Assembly: GCF_022601975.1 (NCBI RefSeq)
Contig: NZ_JAKVIR010000032.1
Coordinates: forward strand, 1 to 64,000
DNA: 64,000 nt
Source: Pontibacter sp. E15-1
Lineage (GTDB): Bacteria > Bacteroidota > Bacteroidia > Cytophagales > Hymenobacteraceae
Direction of reading: 5' to 3'
The position numbers were made by a program, and so were the translations under genes. Positions 50,251 through 57,796 of this stretch are shown here, piece after piece. The notes beneath the pieces are model-generated. The model was not told the DNA's origin and did no database searches. It saw only the letters and a program-made list of their open reading frames with translations. Each line of letters begins with the position of its first letter. The first letter of the stretch is position 1.

Positions 50251-52137
50251 ATGAGGAAAACAGCATTATCACTCCTGGTTGTTCTAACGTTTCTGTGTCT
50301 GCCGGGCATGGCGCAGAAAAGAGAATTGCCAAATCAAGTCATTTCGCTTCAGAACATGCAGGATTTCCGGCCTGCGGCAGCCAACTGGCAGCTGGCCGGC
50401 GATGTGTATTATGACCTGAACAAGGCCGGCAAGGGCAAAATACAGGAAGGTACCGGTATTCTGGTGAATAACCTGACAGACAAGGACAAAGACAACCTGT
50501 TCACCAAAATGGAGCACGGCGACATAGAGCTGGAGCTGGATTTTATGATGGACAAAGGCGCGAACGCGGGCGTTTACCTGCAGGGCCGTTACGAGGTGCA
50601 GCTCTTTGACAGTTGGGGCGTGCAGCAACCGACCGCCACAGACTGCGGAGCCATATATGAGCGCTGGGACGAAAGCCGCCCCGGTGACAGCAAAGGCTAC
50701 GAAGGCCACGCGCCAGCCTTAAACGTGAGCAAAGCGCCCGGCTTGTGGCAGCACTACAAAATCGTCTTCAGGGCACCCCGTTTCAACGCCCAGGGGCAGA
50801 AAACGGAGAACGCGGTGTTTGTGCAGGTGATTCAGAACGGGGTAACCATTCATGAGAACGTGGAAGTGACAGGCCCGACCCGCGCCGCCGCCTTTCAGGA
50901 CGAGCAGCCGCTGGGGCCGCTGATGTTTCAGGGCGACCACGGCCGCGTGGCCATCCGCAACATCAGCTACAAAGCCTTCGGCACCGAGCCGGTCAAACTC
51001 TCCGGCCTGACACTAAAAGCATATGAGGGTGACGTGAAAGAGATCGCCGCCCTCAGCACCGTGGCACCAGTGAAGACAACGGATATCCGGTCGCTCGCCC
51101 ATCAGGGTTCCGGCACCCGCGACCAGTTCGGCGGCAAAATCAACGGAACCCTGCACATACCGCGCACCGGCGAGTACCTGTTCAACCTGAAACTCGACTG
51201 GATACCGGAAGACAACAACTACCCTGAAAGGCCGAATGGCGCCGGAGAACTGACGATCGGGGGCAAGAAAGTGATTGTGATCGACGGGGAGCATGGAGAC
51301 GCCTCGGCTATGGTACAGCTGGAGGCGGGTGAGCATCCGGTGGAGCTGTCGTACCTGAAGAAGTTTGGCTATTGGTATGCGCAGAGCAACGATTTCACGC
51401 TCTCGGTGGAAGGAGCGGACGTGCCCTATACCGCGCTCAACGCGCCGGTGCGCGCCGTAGACCCGGTGGGTGCCATCATGGTGCTGGCCGACAGCAAGCC
51501 GGTGATGCTCAGGAGTTTTATAGAGCATGACGGGGCGAAAAGAACGCACGCCATCTCGGTGGGAGAGCCCGGCAAAGTCAATTACTCGCTCGACCTGGCA
51601 ACTGGCGACCTCCTGCAGATATGGCGCGGAGATTTCCTGAACACCACCCCCATGTGGCATGCGCGCGGCGAGAGCCAGCTGGCCCTGCCATTGGGCAGTG
51701 TGATCGGGATGGCCGGGCAACCGACGCTGGCTTACCTGAGCGATGCGGGCACGGCGTGGCCCGACTCCAACGCGGCCTATACCTACCTGGGCTATGAGGT
51801 GGACAAGAACGGCCGCCCGACCTTCAAATACACGTTAGGGGGCGCCAGCGTGCGAGACGCGTTTAAGGCCATTGAGGACGGGCGTAAGCTCACACACTCC
51901 CTGACGGTGACGCCGGGGCAGGGGCAGGGAGAACTCTGGTGCCGGGTGGCCGAGGGAAGCGAGATCAAAAAGCTGCCCAACGGGCTATATGCCATCGATG
52001 GCAAGGAGTACCTGATCGAGCTGCCGCGCAAGGCAAAACCTGTTCTCCGGAACGCAGCACAAAACCGGAAAGAGCTGCTGCTGCCCGTGAAAGCCAAAAA
52101 CGGCACGGCGGAGGTACAGTACAACATCGTTTGGTAG
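50251..52137 (+). CDS. DUF1080 (3-keto-glycoside hydrolase-like) protein with PA14-like domain
   Basis: A 628-residue secreted protein; ATG 50251 (MRKTALSLLVVLTFLCLPGMAQ) gives the signal peptide. The DUF1080 LamG-like sandwich is about 30-250 (FRPAAANWQLAGDVYY, DIELELDFMMDKGANAGVYLQGRYEVQLFDSWG, PLGPLMFQGDHGRVAIRNISYK). A PA14/carbohydrate-binding-like domain is about 275-400 (DQFGGKINGTLHIPRTGEYLF), followed by a C-terminal region of unknown fold ending in LLLPVKAKNGTAEVQYNI. DUF1080 members hydrolyse 3-keto-glycosides in gut Bacteroides, as I recall. The gene lies 27 bases before the propeller-cupredoxin gene, so it works with it. No oxidoreductase of the GFO/IDH type, the usual partner, is visible. 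Confidence 0.8.
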   Translation: MRKTALSLLVVLTFLCLPGMAQKRELPNQVISLQNMQDFRPAAANWQLAGDVYYDLNKAGKGKIQEGTGILVNNLTDKDKDNLFTKMEHGDIELELDFMMDKGANAGVYLQGRYEVQLFDSWGVQQPTATDCGAIYERWDESRPGDSKGYEGHAPALNVSKAPGLWQHYKIVFRAPRFNAQGQKTENAVFVQVIQNGVTIHENVEVTGPTRAAAFQDEQPLGPLMFQGDHGRVAIRNISYKAFGTEPVKLSGLTLKAYEGDVKEIAALSTVAPVKTTDIRSLAHQGSGTRDQFGGKINGTLHIPRTGEYLFNLKLDWIPEDNNYPERPNGAGELTIGGKKVIVIDGEHGDASAMVQLEAGEHPVELSYLKKFGYWYAQSNDFTLSVEGADVPYTALNAPVRAVDPVGAIMVLADSKPVMLRSFIEHDGAKRTHAISVGEPGKVNYSLDLATGDLLQIWRGDFLNTTPMWHARGESQLALPLGSVIGMAGQPTLAYLSDAGTAWPDSNAAYTYLGYEVDKNGRPTFKYTLGGASVRDAFKAIEDGRKLTHSLTVTPGQGQGELWCRVAEGSEIKKLPNGLYAIDGKEYLIELPRKAKPVLRNAAQNRKELLLPVKAKNGTAEVQYNIVW

Positions 52138-52164
52138 GTTATCGGCAACAGAAGGAAAAACATC

Positions 52165-54300
52165 ATGAAAAGCACAACATCCGTTACATATATAGCAAAG
52201 ACCTCGTTGGTGGCGCTCTGCCTGCTGGCCCTGGTCGGGCAACCGGCGATGGCGCAGAAAAAAGCGAAGGCAGTGCCCGAGACAGAAAACCAGAACCCGG
52301 ACTCCGGATCGAAGCAGGAAGAGGCGATTCCGGAGGTAGAGGACGATTTCTATAAGCTGATCTCGCTGCCGATACCCGAGGGCGTCATACTGGAGGTTGG
52401 TGGGCTGGCCACGCTGCCGGACGGGAGCCTCGCGGCGTGTACCCGCCGGGGGGAGGTATGGATCATCTCCAACCCGAATATAGCAGGCAATGCCACCCCT
52501 AGGTACAAGCGCTTCGCCTACGGCTTGCACGAGCCCCTGGGCATCGCCTACAAAGACGGTGACCTTTACGTGACGCAGCGCAGCGAAATAACCCGCCTCC
52601 GCGACGCAGACGGCGACGGCGTGGCAGATATGTATGACAAAGTCTACTCCTGGCCGCTGTCCGGCAATTACCACGAGTATTCCTACGGGCCGCTTTTCAT
52701 GCCCAACGGCAACATGCGCGTTACCCTGAATCTGGGCTGGAGCAACAGCCTGGGCCATGGCGTGAGTCTGGCGCCGTGGCGCGGATGGATGCTCGAAGTT
52801 ACGCCGGACGGTAAAATGACTCCGGTTGCGGCGGGCATGCGCTCGCCTTCCGGGTTTGGCATGAACGCAGCGGGCGACGTGTTTTATACCGAGAACCAAG
52901 GCGACTGGGTGGGCTCAGGCCGCATCACCCACGTTGAAGAGGGCGACTTTGTGGGCAACGCCGAAAGCCTGCGCTGGTCTGGTTTGCCCGGCTCCAACAT
53001 CAACCTGAAGCCTGCGGATATCCCCAACACCGGCGAGCCGCTGTATGAGGTGGCCAAACGCGTTGATGCGCTGAAGCCTCCGGCCGTGTGGTTGCCGCAC
53101 GGCATCCTGGGCATTTCCACCACGGGCATCCTGAACGACGACACGAACGGGAAGTTCGGGCCCTTCACCAACCAGTTTTTTGTGGGAGACCAGGGCCAGA
53201 GCAAAGTGATGCGGGTGGCGCTGGAGAAGGTAAAGGGGCAGTACCAGGGCGTGGTGTTCCCGTTCCGGGAAGGTTTCTCCTCTGGTATACTGCGCCTGGT
53301 ATGGGGCAGCGACGGATCCATGTTCAGCGGCATGACGAGCCGGGGCTGGTCCTCCACCGGAAAAGACCTTTACGGCCTGCAGCGCCTGGTCTGGACGGGC
53401 AAAACACCTTTCGAAATGCAAACCGTGCGTGCCATGCCCGACGGGTTTGAGATAGAATTCACCATGCCCGTGAACAAGCAACGGGCGTCGGACCCTGCCG
53501 CTTACAAAGTGACGGGCTTTAACTACAAGTACCAGGCAGCGTACGGAAGCCCTGTCATCAACAGCGAGAAGTGCGCGGTGCGGGGCGTGGTGGTGTCGGA
53601 TGACGGCATGAAGGCCCGCATCGTGGTAGATGGTTTGCGGGAAGGCTATATCCACGAGATCACGGCAGACGGCGTGCGCGCCGCCAACGGAAAGCCCTTG
53701 CTGCACAACGTCGGCTACTATACGCTCAACCAGTTTCCGGACGGAGAGAAGCTGGCCATTGCAGCGCCCGCGCACGACCATACGGCGATGGCCTCGGCCA
53801 GCAAAACAGCGGAAAAGCCAACCGCCGCCAACGCTACGGCCGCCGCTAAGAAAGCCCCGGCTAAAAAGCCTGTCGCAGCCAGTAAGGCCAAGCGCGTGAC
53901 GAAAAAGCCCGCTTCGTGGCCGAAGGAGGCAGACATCACCATCAACGTGGGCACCAAGCCCGGCCTCAAGTATGACCCTTCGCAGATACGCGTGAAAGCG
54001 GGCAGCAAAGTGAAAGTGGTTTTCCACAACAACGACGACATGCTGCACAACTTTGTCATCGTGATGCCGGGCACAGCCATTGAGGTGGGTGAGTTGGGGA
54101 TGAAACTGGGGCTGGAAGGGCAGGAGAAGGATTATATCCCGCAAACCGACAAGTTGCTGTACCATACCAAGCTGCTGCAGCCCGGCGAAACAGAATCGAT
54201 CTACTTTGAGGCACCGGAGAAACCCGGCGACTATACTTTTGTGTGCACCGTGCCGGGGCATTTTTATGTGATGCAAGGCACGTTTAAGGTGGTGGAGTAG
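52165..54300 (+). CDS. Beta-propeller (sorbosone dehydrogenase-like) fused to azurin-like copper domain
   Basis: A 711-residue secreted fusion. After a signal peptide (MKSTTSVTYIAKTSLVALCLLALVG, cleaved near AMAQ), residues about 50-425 form a beta-propeller like soluble sugar (L-sorbosone type, PQQ-like) dehydrogenases: GGLATLPDGSLAACTRRGEVW, YGLHEPLGIAYKDGDLYV, WLPHGILGISTTGI. An Ig-like segment and an Ala/Lys/Pro linker (about 535-590) follow. The C terminus (about 595-711) is a cupredoxin with azurin spacing: His628, then Cys694, His699 and Met703 (C-x4-H-x3-M). There is no CxxCH haem motif. A sugar dehydrogenase with its own copper electron acceptor is the natural reading, but whether it binds PQQ is not visible. 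Transcribed with the DUF1080 gene. Confidence 0.82.
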   Translation: MKSTTSVTYIAKTSLVALCLLALVGQPAMAQKKAKAVPETENQNPDSGSKQEEAIPEVEDDFYKLISLPIPEGVILEVGGLATLPDGSLAACTRRGEVWIISNPNIAGNATPRYKRFAYGLHEPLGIAYKDGDLYVTQRSEITRLRDADGDGVADMYDKVYSWPLSGNYHEYSYGPLFMPNGNMRVTLNLGWSNSLGHGVSLAPWRGWMLEVTPDGKMTPVAAGMRSPSGFGMNAAGDVFYTENQGDWVGSGRITHVEEGDFVGNAESLRWSGLPGSNINLKPADIPNTGEPLYEVAKRVDALKPPAVWLPHGILGISTTGILNDDTNGKFGPFTNQFFVGDQGQSKVMRVALEKVKGQYQGVVFPFREGFSSGILRLVWGSDGSMFSGMTSRGWSSTGKDLYGLQRLVWTGKTPFEMQTVRAMPDGFEIEFTMPVNKQRASDPAAYKVTGFNYKYQAAYGSPVINSEKCAVRGVVVSDDGMKARIVVDGLREGYIHEITADGVRAANGKPLLHNVGYYTLNQFPDGEKLAIAAPAHDHTAMASASKTAEKPTAANATAAAKKAPAKKPVAASKAKRVTKKPASWPKEADITINVGTKPGLKYDPSQIRVKAGSKVKVVFHNNDDMLHNFVIVMPGTAIEVGELGMKLGLEGQEKDYIPQTDKLLYHTKLLQPGETESIYFEAPEKPGDYTFVCTVPGHFYVMQGTFKVVE

Positions 54301-54973
54301 CGGGTAGCGGAGTTTCGTAAATGGTCTGGTTACGGTAAGTGGCAGTTGTATGCGCCAGGTTCAGGGGTATAAATCCGGTAGCGCTGCAAATCTGTCTCAA
54401 TTCAATGTTTGCACCAGAGAAACTTGATGGAGTGTGCTTGCTGATCCCGGATGGAATTGTTTTGCCTGCTGCTGTATGAACTTCATGCAGGTGCAGCAAG
54501 TCTTTGTTTTTATACCAGTTCATATAAAGCTGCTTTCATAAAAAGTTGACGTGTTTGGGAGTTAGCGCGTGTATAAAATGCTCCAAAATCATTCAACAAT
54601 TAACAATCAGCAACCGACCATCTCACCGATGGGAGGGCTTTAAATGAGACGATATTATACCATTCAGGACTTTCGCAGAGCTGCCCTTGTTGCGTCTTTT
54701 GACCAACAAGTTGTTGGTGAGAACACACAACAACGGCAGGCTGCAGGCTGCTTTCGCTCCTTGTTTTGATTAGATGCGAAAGCCCTGCAAATTTCAATTG
54801 ATGAGCGCATATAGCCCTGCCATTCATTAGTGCAATTCCCCTCTTGGGAGGGGTAGGGGTGGGTTATTTTGTACAGATACTTCCACATGCGCAGAATCTA
54901 TTTGATAACGATATTCTATACAGCGGTTGATGTCCTGCTGGCGTAGTGCTGCTGGTTACGCCGCTAATCGGTT
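54301..54973. other. 673-base intergenic region with repeats and palindromes
   Basis: No gene or RNA is supported. It holds a second copy of the 31-base repeat (54834-54864), the palindrome ACCAACAA-G-TTGTTGGT (54702-54718), and the 14-mer GGGTATAAATCCGG at 54365-54378, which recurs at 59908-59921. It separates the propeller gene from the alpha/beta hydrolase gene and probably holds the promoter of the latter. Confidence 0.55.
54834..54864. repeat. Dispersed G/C-rich repeat, copy 2
   Basis: Matches 37099-37129 over 31 bases with a single difference (T instead of C at the variable base). It lies 109 bases upstream of the alpha/beta hydrolase ATG. Confidence 0.65.
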
Positions 54974-56197
54974 ATGAAGAAAAAACTTTATCTGCTTGTC
55001 CAATGCATCAGCTGCTTTCTGCTGCTTATTTTCAGTTCTCAACAGCCCGCATCAGCCCAGCAAGCAGCCTCCGATGTCGCCAACTTCTACCCCTTGCTGG
55101 ATGCCTATGCCAGTAACGGCAACAGTAGTTTGTCATACCTGACCAGAGATTGGAAGAGTACGGCCAAGTGGCGCAAAAGGGGCAAGGCAAAGCTCGAAGA
55201 ACTTCTCGCCTATACCCCCGCGCCCGCGCCGCTGCACCCAGAAGTACTGCGCACCACCAAAAGGGACGGCTATACCCAATACCTGGTGCGCTACAACCTG
55301 AACGCCCTGCAGCAGACAGAGGCTTTCCTGCTCATCCCGGATAACCTCCAAAAACCGGCCCCTGCCGTCATCGCACTCCACGACCATGGCGGTTTCTACT
55401 ACTTCGGCAAGGAGAAACACACGCTTACCGACGAGCAGCCCGCTATCCTGAAGGAGTATGTGCAGACCCTGTATGAGGGCAGATACTACGCGGATGAACT
55501 AGCCAAACGGGGCTTTGTGGTGCTTTGCCCCGATGCCATTTACTTCGGCTCCCAAAAAATAGACCCAGCCCAACTAACGGATGCGAAAGGCTATTTCGAG
55601 AAAGTAAAAGCGGCGGACGAAAGCGAGCGGATCAAAATTTATAACAAGCAGGTGGCGGGGCCAAATGAGGTGGCGATGAACAAAACCATCCTCACCGCTG
55701 GCACCACCTGGCTCGGCATCATTGCCCAAAACGATCGGGTGGCGGTCGATTTTCTGCTGTCGCGGCCGGAGGTAGACCCGGAAAGGATTGGCAGCATCGG
55801 GCTTTCGCTGGGAGGTTTGCGCAGCACCTATCTGTTTGGCCTCGATGCGCGGATAAAAGTGGGCGTGGTCGCGGCCTTTTCCACCACCTACGCCCAGATG
55901 CTGCAGCAGCACGCCCACCATACCTGGATGATGTATGTGCCGCGGCAGTATGCGTTCCTGGATTTGCCGGATGTGGCTTCGCTCAACGCCCCGCGGCCTT
56001 TGCTGCTGATGAACTGCAGGCAGGACAAACTCTTCAGCATCGCGGGCATGCAGGCTGCGGAGAGCAAGCTCACGCGCATCTACGGGAAGCTGAATGCCCC
56101 CGGGAAATTCAAAGCCAACTACTACGACGCGCCCCACTCCATGACCATCCTGATGCAGGAAGACGCCTTTGCATGGCTGGAGAAATGGCTGAAGTAG
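54974..56197 (+). CDS. Secreted alpha/beta hydrolase (dienelactone hydrolase/acetylesterase-like)
   Basis: A 407-residue secreted alpha/beta hydrolase starting MKKKLYLLVQCISCFLLLIFSS, with the signal peptide cleaved near ASAQ. Oxyanion/strand motifs include APAVIALHDHGGFYYFG. The nucleophile is Ser278 in GLSLGG, an Asp is in QDKLFSIAG, and the His is in APHSMT near the C terminus, so a full Ser-Asp-His triad is present. Related families act as acetyl xylan or dienelactone-type esterases. Placement after pectin enzymes suggests a polysaccharide ester such as acetyl or feruloyl, but no motif shows it. No close operon partner: 673 bases upstream, 328 downstream. Confidence 0.8.
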   Translation: MKKKLYLLVQCISCFLLLIFSSQQPASAQQAASDVANFYPLLDAYASNGNSSLSYLTRDWKSTAKWRKRGKAKLEELLAYTPAPAPLHPEVLRTTKRDGYTQYLVRYNLNALQQTEAFLLIPDNLQKPAPAVIALHDHGGFYYFGKEKHTLTDEQPAILKEYVQTLYEGRYYADELAKRGFVVLCPDAIYFGSQKIDPAQLTDAKGYFEKVKAADESERIKIYNKQVAGPNEVAMNKTILTAGTTWLGIIAQNDRVAVDFLLSRPEVDPERIGSIGLSLGGLRSTYLFGLDARIKVGVVAAFSTTYAQMLQQHAHHTWMMYVPRQYAFLDLPDVASLNAPRPLLLMNCRQDKLFSIAGMQAAESKLTRIYGKLNAPGKFKANYYDAPHSMTILMQEDAFAWLEKWLK

Positions 56198-56311
56198 GCC
56201 GTTTAATCAAAGCGCATACATAAGTGCCTTTGGTATGGGTATGGCTGCTCACTGAGCTGAAAAAGGCCGCTTATACCAGTATCGATTAATCAGTACGTAT
56301 AAATCCTCTAT

Positions 56312-56337
56312 GGCGCCCCGAAAGCTTTCGGGGTGCC
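56312..56337. repeat. 26-base palindrome
   Basis: The core CCCCGAAAGCTTTCGGGG is perfect, flanked by GGCG/TGCC giving a 26-base palindrome with one wobble. It lies 115 bases past the hydrolase stop and could terminate or protect that transcript, although no T-run follows. Confidence 0.5.
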
Positions 56338-56380
56338 TTCTCATGGAACCCAACCTGCCGCGTATCGCCCAAAAATGGCA

Positions 56381-56401
56381 GCACAAGCGGACGCTTGCGC
56401 T
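56381..56401. repeat. GCGCAAGC/GCTTGTG palindromic repeat, copy D
   Basis: GCACAAGCGGACGCTTGCGCT, the complement of copy A near 49002 and of the tandem copies at 49037-49110. Dispersed intergenic copies point to a REP-like family. Confidence 0.55.
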
Positions 56402-56458
56402 ATGTTTTTTCATATATTCCGGTATGCCAAATTCATTCGACGATGGTAGTATTCAGGC

Positions 56459-56503
56459 TAAAAATGCGGAAGCCGGAGCTATCTGACGTAGCCCCGGCTT
56501 CCG
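56459..56503 (-). terminator. Terminator downstream of fbp
   Basis: Stem CGGAAGCCGGAGCT (56467-56480) pairs with AGCCCCGGCTTCCG (56490-56503), one mismatch, 9-base loop. Read on the minus strand it is followed by GCATTTTTAGCC, a T-run. It lies 22 bases past the fbp stop. Confidence 0.75.
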
Positions 56504-56525
56504 GTATACTGTAACGCGGTTATAC

Positions 56526-57533
56526 TTATACCGCCACGGCCTCTTTAGCCAGAAACTCCTCTACTTTGTCTACCATGTCCGGAGAGCCGATTACGAGTGG
56601 GCAGCGCTGGTGCAGCGAGGTAGGGGTTTTGTCGAGGATGCGCTCGGAGCCATCCGTGGCCTTGCCGCCCGCCTGCTCTATAATCATGGCCAGAGCATTG
56701 CACTCATACACCAGGCGCAGCTTGCCGTCCGGCGACTTGGCAGTGGGAGGGTAGAGGTATACCCCGCCCTTGAGCAGGTTGCGGTGGAAGTCGGCCACCA
56801 GCGAGCCGATATAGCGGCCCGAGTAATTCTTCTCCTGGCAGTAATGGATGTAGGCTTTGATGCCGTCCGGGAAGCTGTTGATGTTGCCTTCGTTGCAGGA
56901 GTAGAGGTTGCCTTCCTTCGGCGTCCTGATCATCGGGTGCGAAAGGAAAAACTCGCCTAGGGAGGGCTCATACGTGAAGCCGTTCACACCACAGCCTGTG
57001 GTATACACCAGCATGGTAGACGAACCGTAGATGATATAGCCTGCGGCCACCTGCTTGGCGCCGCTTTGCAGGCAGTCTTCCAGGGTGCCGTCGCCTTCCA
57101 CTTCCGACATCCTGCGGTAGATCGAGAAGATCGTGCCGATCGCCACGTTCACGTCGATGTTAGAAGAGCCGTCCAGCGGGTCCATGGCCACAATATACTT
57201 GCCCTTGGCGTTGCCGGTCTGGATCACCTCATCCTCTTCCTCCGAGATGATGGTGCACACCTCGCCGCCGTTGCGCAGCGCCCGGATAAAGCGAATGTTG
57301 GCGATCACGTCGAGCTTCTGCTGCTCCTCGCCCTGCACATTCTGCTGCCCGTAATTGCCCGTCACCCCAATCAGACCGGCCCGGTTAATCTCCCGGTTCA
57401 CGATCTTGGTGGCCAGGGCAATGTCGCGGAGCAACTGCGATAGCTCCCCGGTGGCAAAAGGGAACTCTTCCTGCTTTCTCATGATGAACCTGTCGAGGGT
57501 TGTGCCTACAGGTAATGCCAGCTTATCGTCCAT
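56526..57533 (-). CDS. fbp: Fructose-1,6-bisphosphatase, class 1
   Basis: Dephosphorylates fructose 1,6-bisphosphate in gluconeogenesis, in the cytosol. 335 residues, the class 1 length. Motifs are GEEQQKLDVIAN, the metal site AMDPLDGSSNIDVN, YGSSTMLVYTTG, SGRYIGSLVADFHRNLLKGGVYLYPPT and the C-terminal ECNALAMIIEQAGGKATDG. It is the gene after uxaA on the minus strand with a 263-base gap, so it may share or have its own promoter. Growth on uronates gives pyruvate and triose phosphate, which needs gluconeogenesis for hexoses, so the pairing makes metabolic sense; this is inference. Confidence 0.96.
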   Translation of the reverse strand: MDDKLALPVGTTLDRFIMRKQEEFPFATGELSQLLRDIALATKIVNREINRAGLIGVTGNYGQQNVQGEEQQKLDVIANIRFIRALRNGGEVCTIISEEEDEVIQTGNAKGKYIVAMDPLDGSSNIDVNVAIGTIFSIYRRMSEVEGDGTLEDCLQSGAKQVAAGYIIYGSSTMLVYTTGCGVNGFTYEPSLGEFFLSHPMIRTPKEGNLYSCNEGNINSFPDGIKAYIHYCQEKNYSGRYIGSLVADFHRNLLKGGVYLYPPTAKSPDGKLRLVYECNALAMIIEQAGGKATDGSERILDKTPTSLHQRCPLVIGSPDMVDKVEEFLAKEAVAV

Positions 57534-57796
57534 ACGTATGAAGTTTGAGTGTTACAAAAGTGATGTTTCACAAAGCCCGGAGACTTTGTGGGGTTGGTTG
57601 CATGGCGGTAAAAGTAAGAAATTTTGAAGATACCGCCTACCTCCAGCCTCCTTTAGTAAGTAATTGCTCACACCCGTGGATGTCGCTGGCTTTTCTTTAC
57701 GTGCAACCCGCCGCGTAGAACTCCAACTCAGCGCATCGTTAACGCTTGTTTCCGAAAGCGAATATTTTGTGCATAAAATGCAATCGAAATATGTGC

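Larger units (their letters stand above)
56198..56525. other. Intergenic region between hydrolase gene and fbp, rich in hairpins
   Basis: No gene. It contains a 26-base near-perfect palindrome at 56312-56337 (core CCCCGAAAGCTTTCGGGG), a copy of the GCGCAAGC repeat at 56381-56401, and the fbp terminator at 56467-56503. Confidence 0.55.

Noticed and set aside
52165..54300. Cytochrome c domain in the propeller protein
   Set aside because: No CxxCH motif; the C-terminal Cys-His-Met pattern is cupredoxin-like instead.
57780..57790. GCAATCG half-site before fbp, and a similar half-site at 17515
   Set aside because: Only one arm of the palindrome is present, expected by chance at this length.
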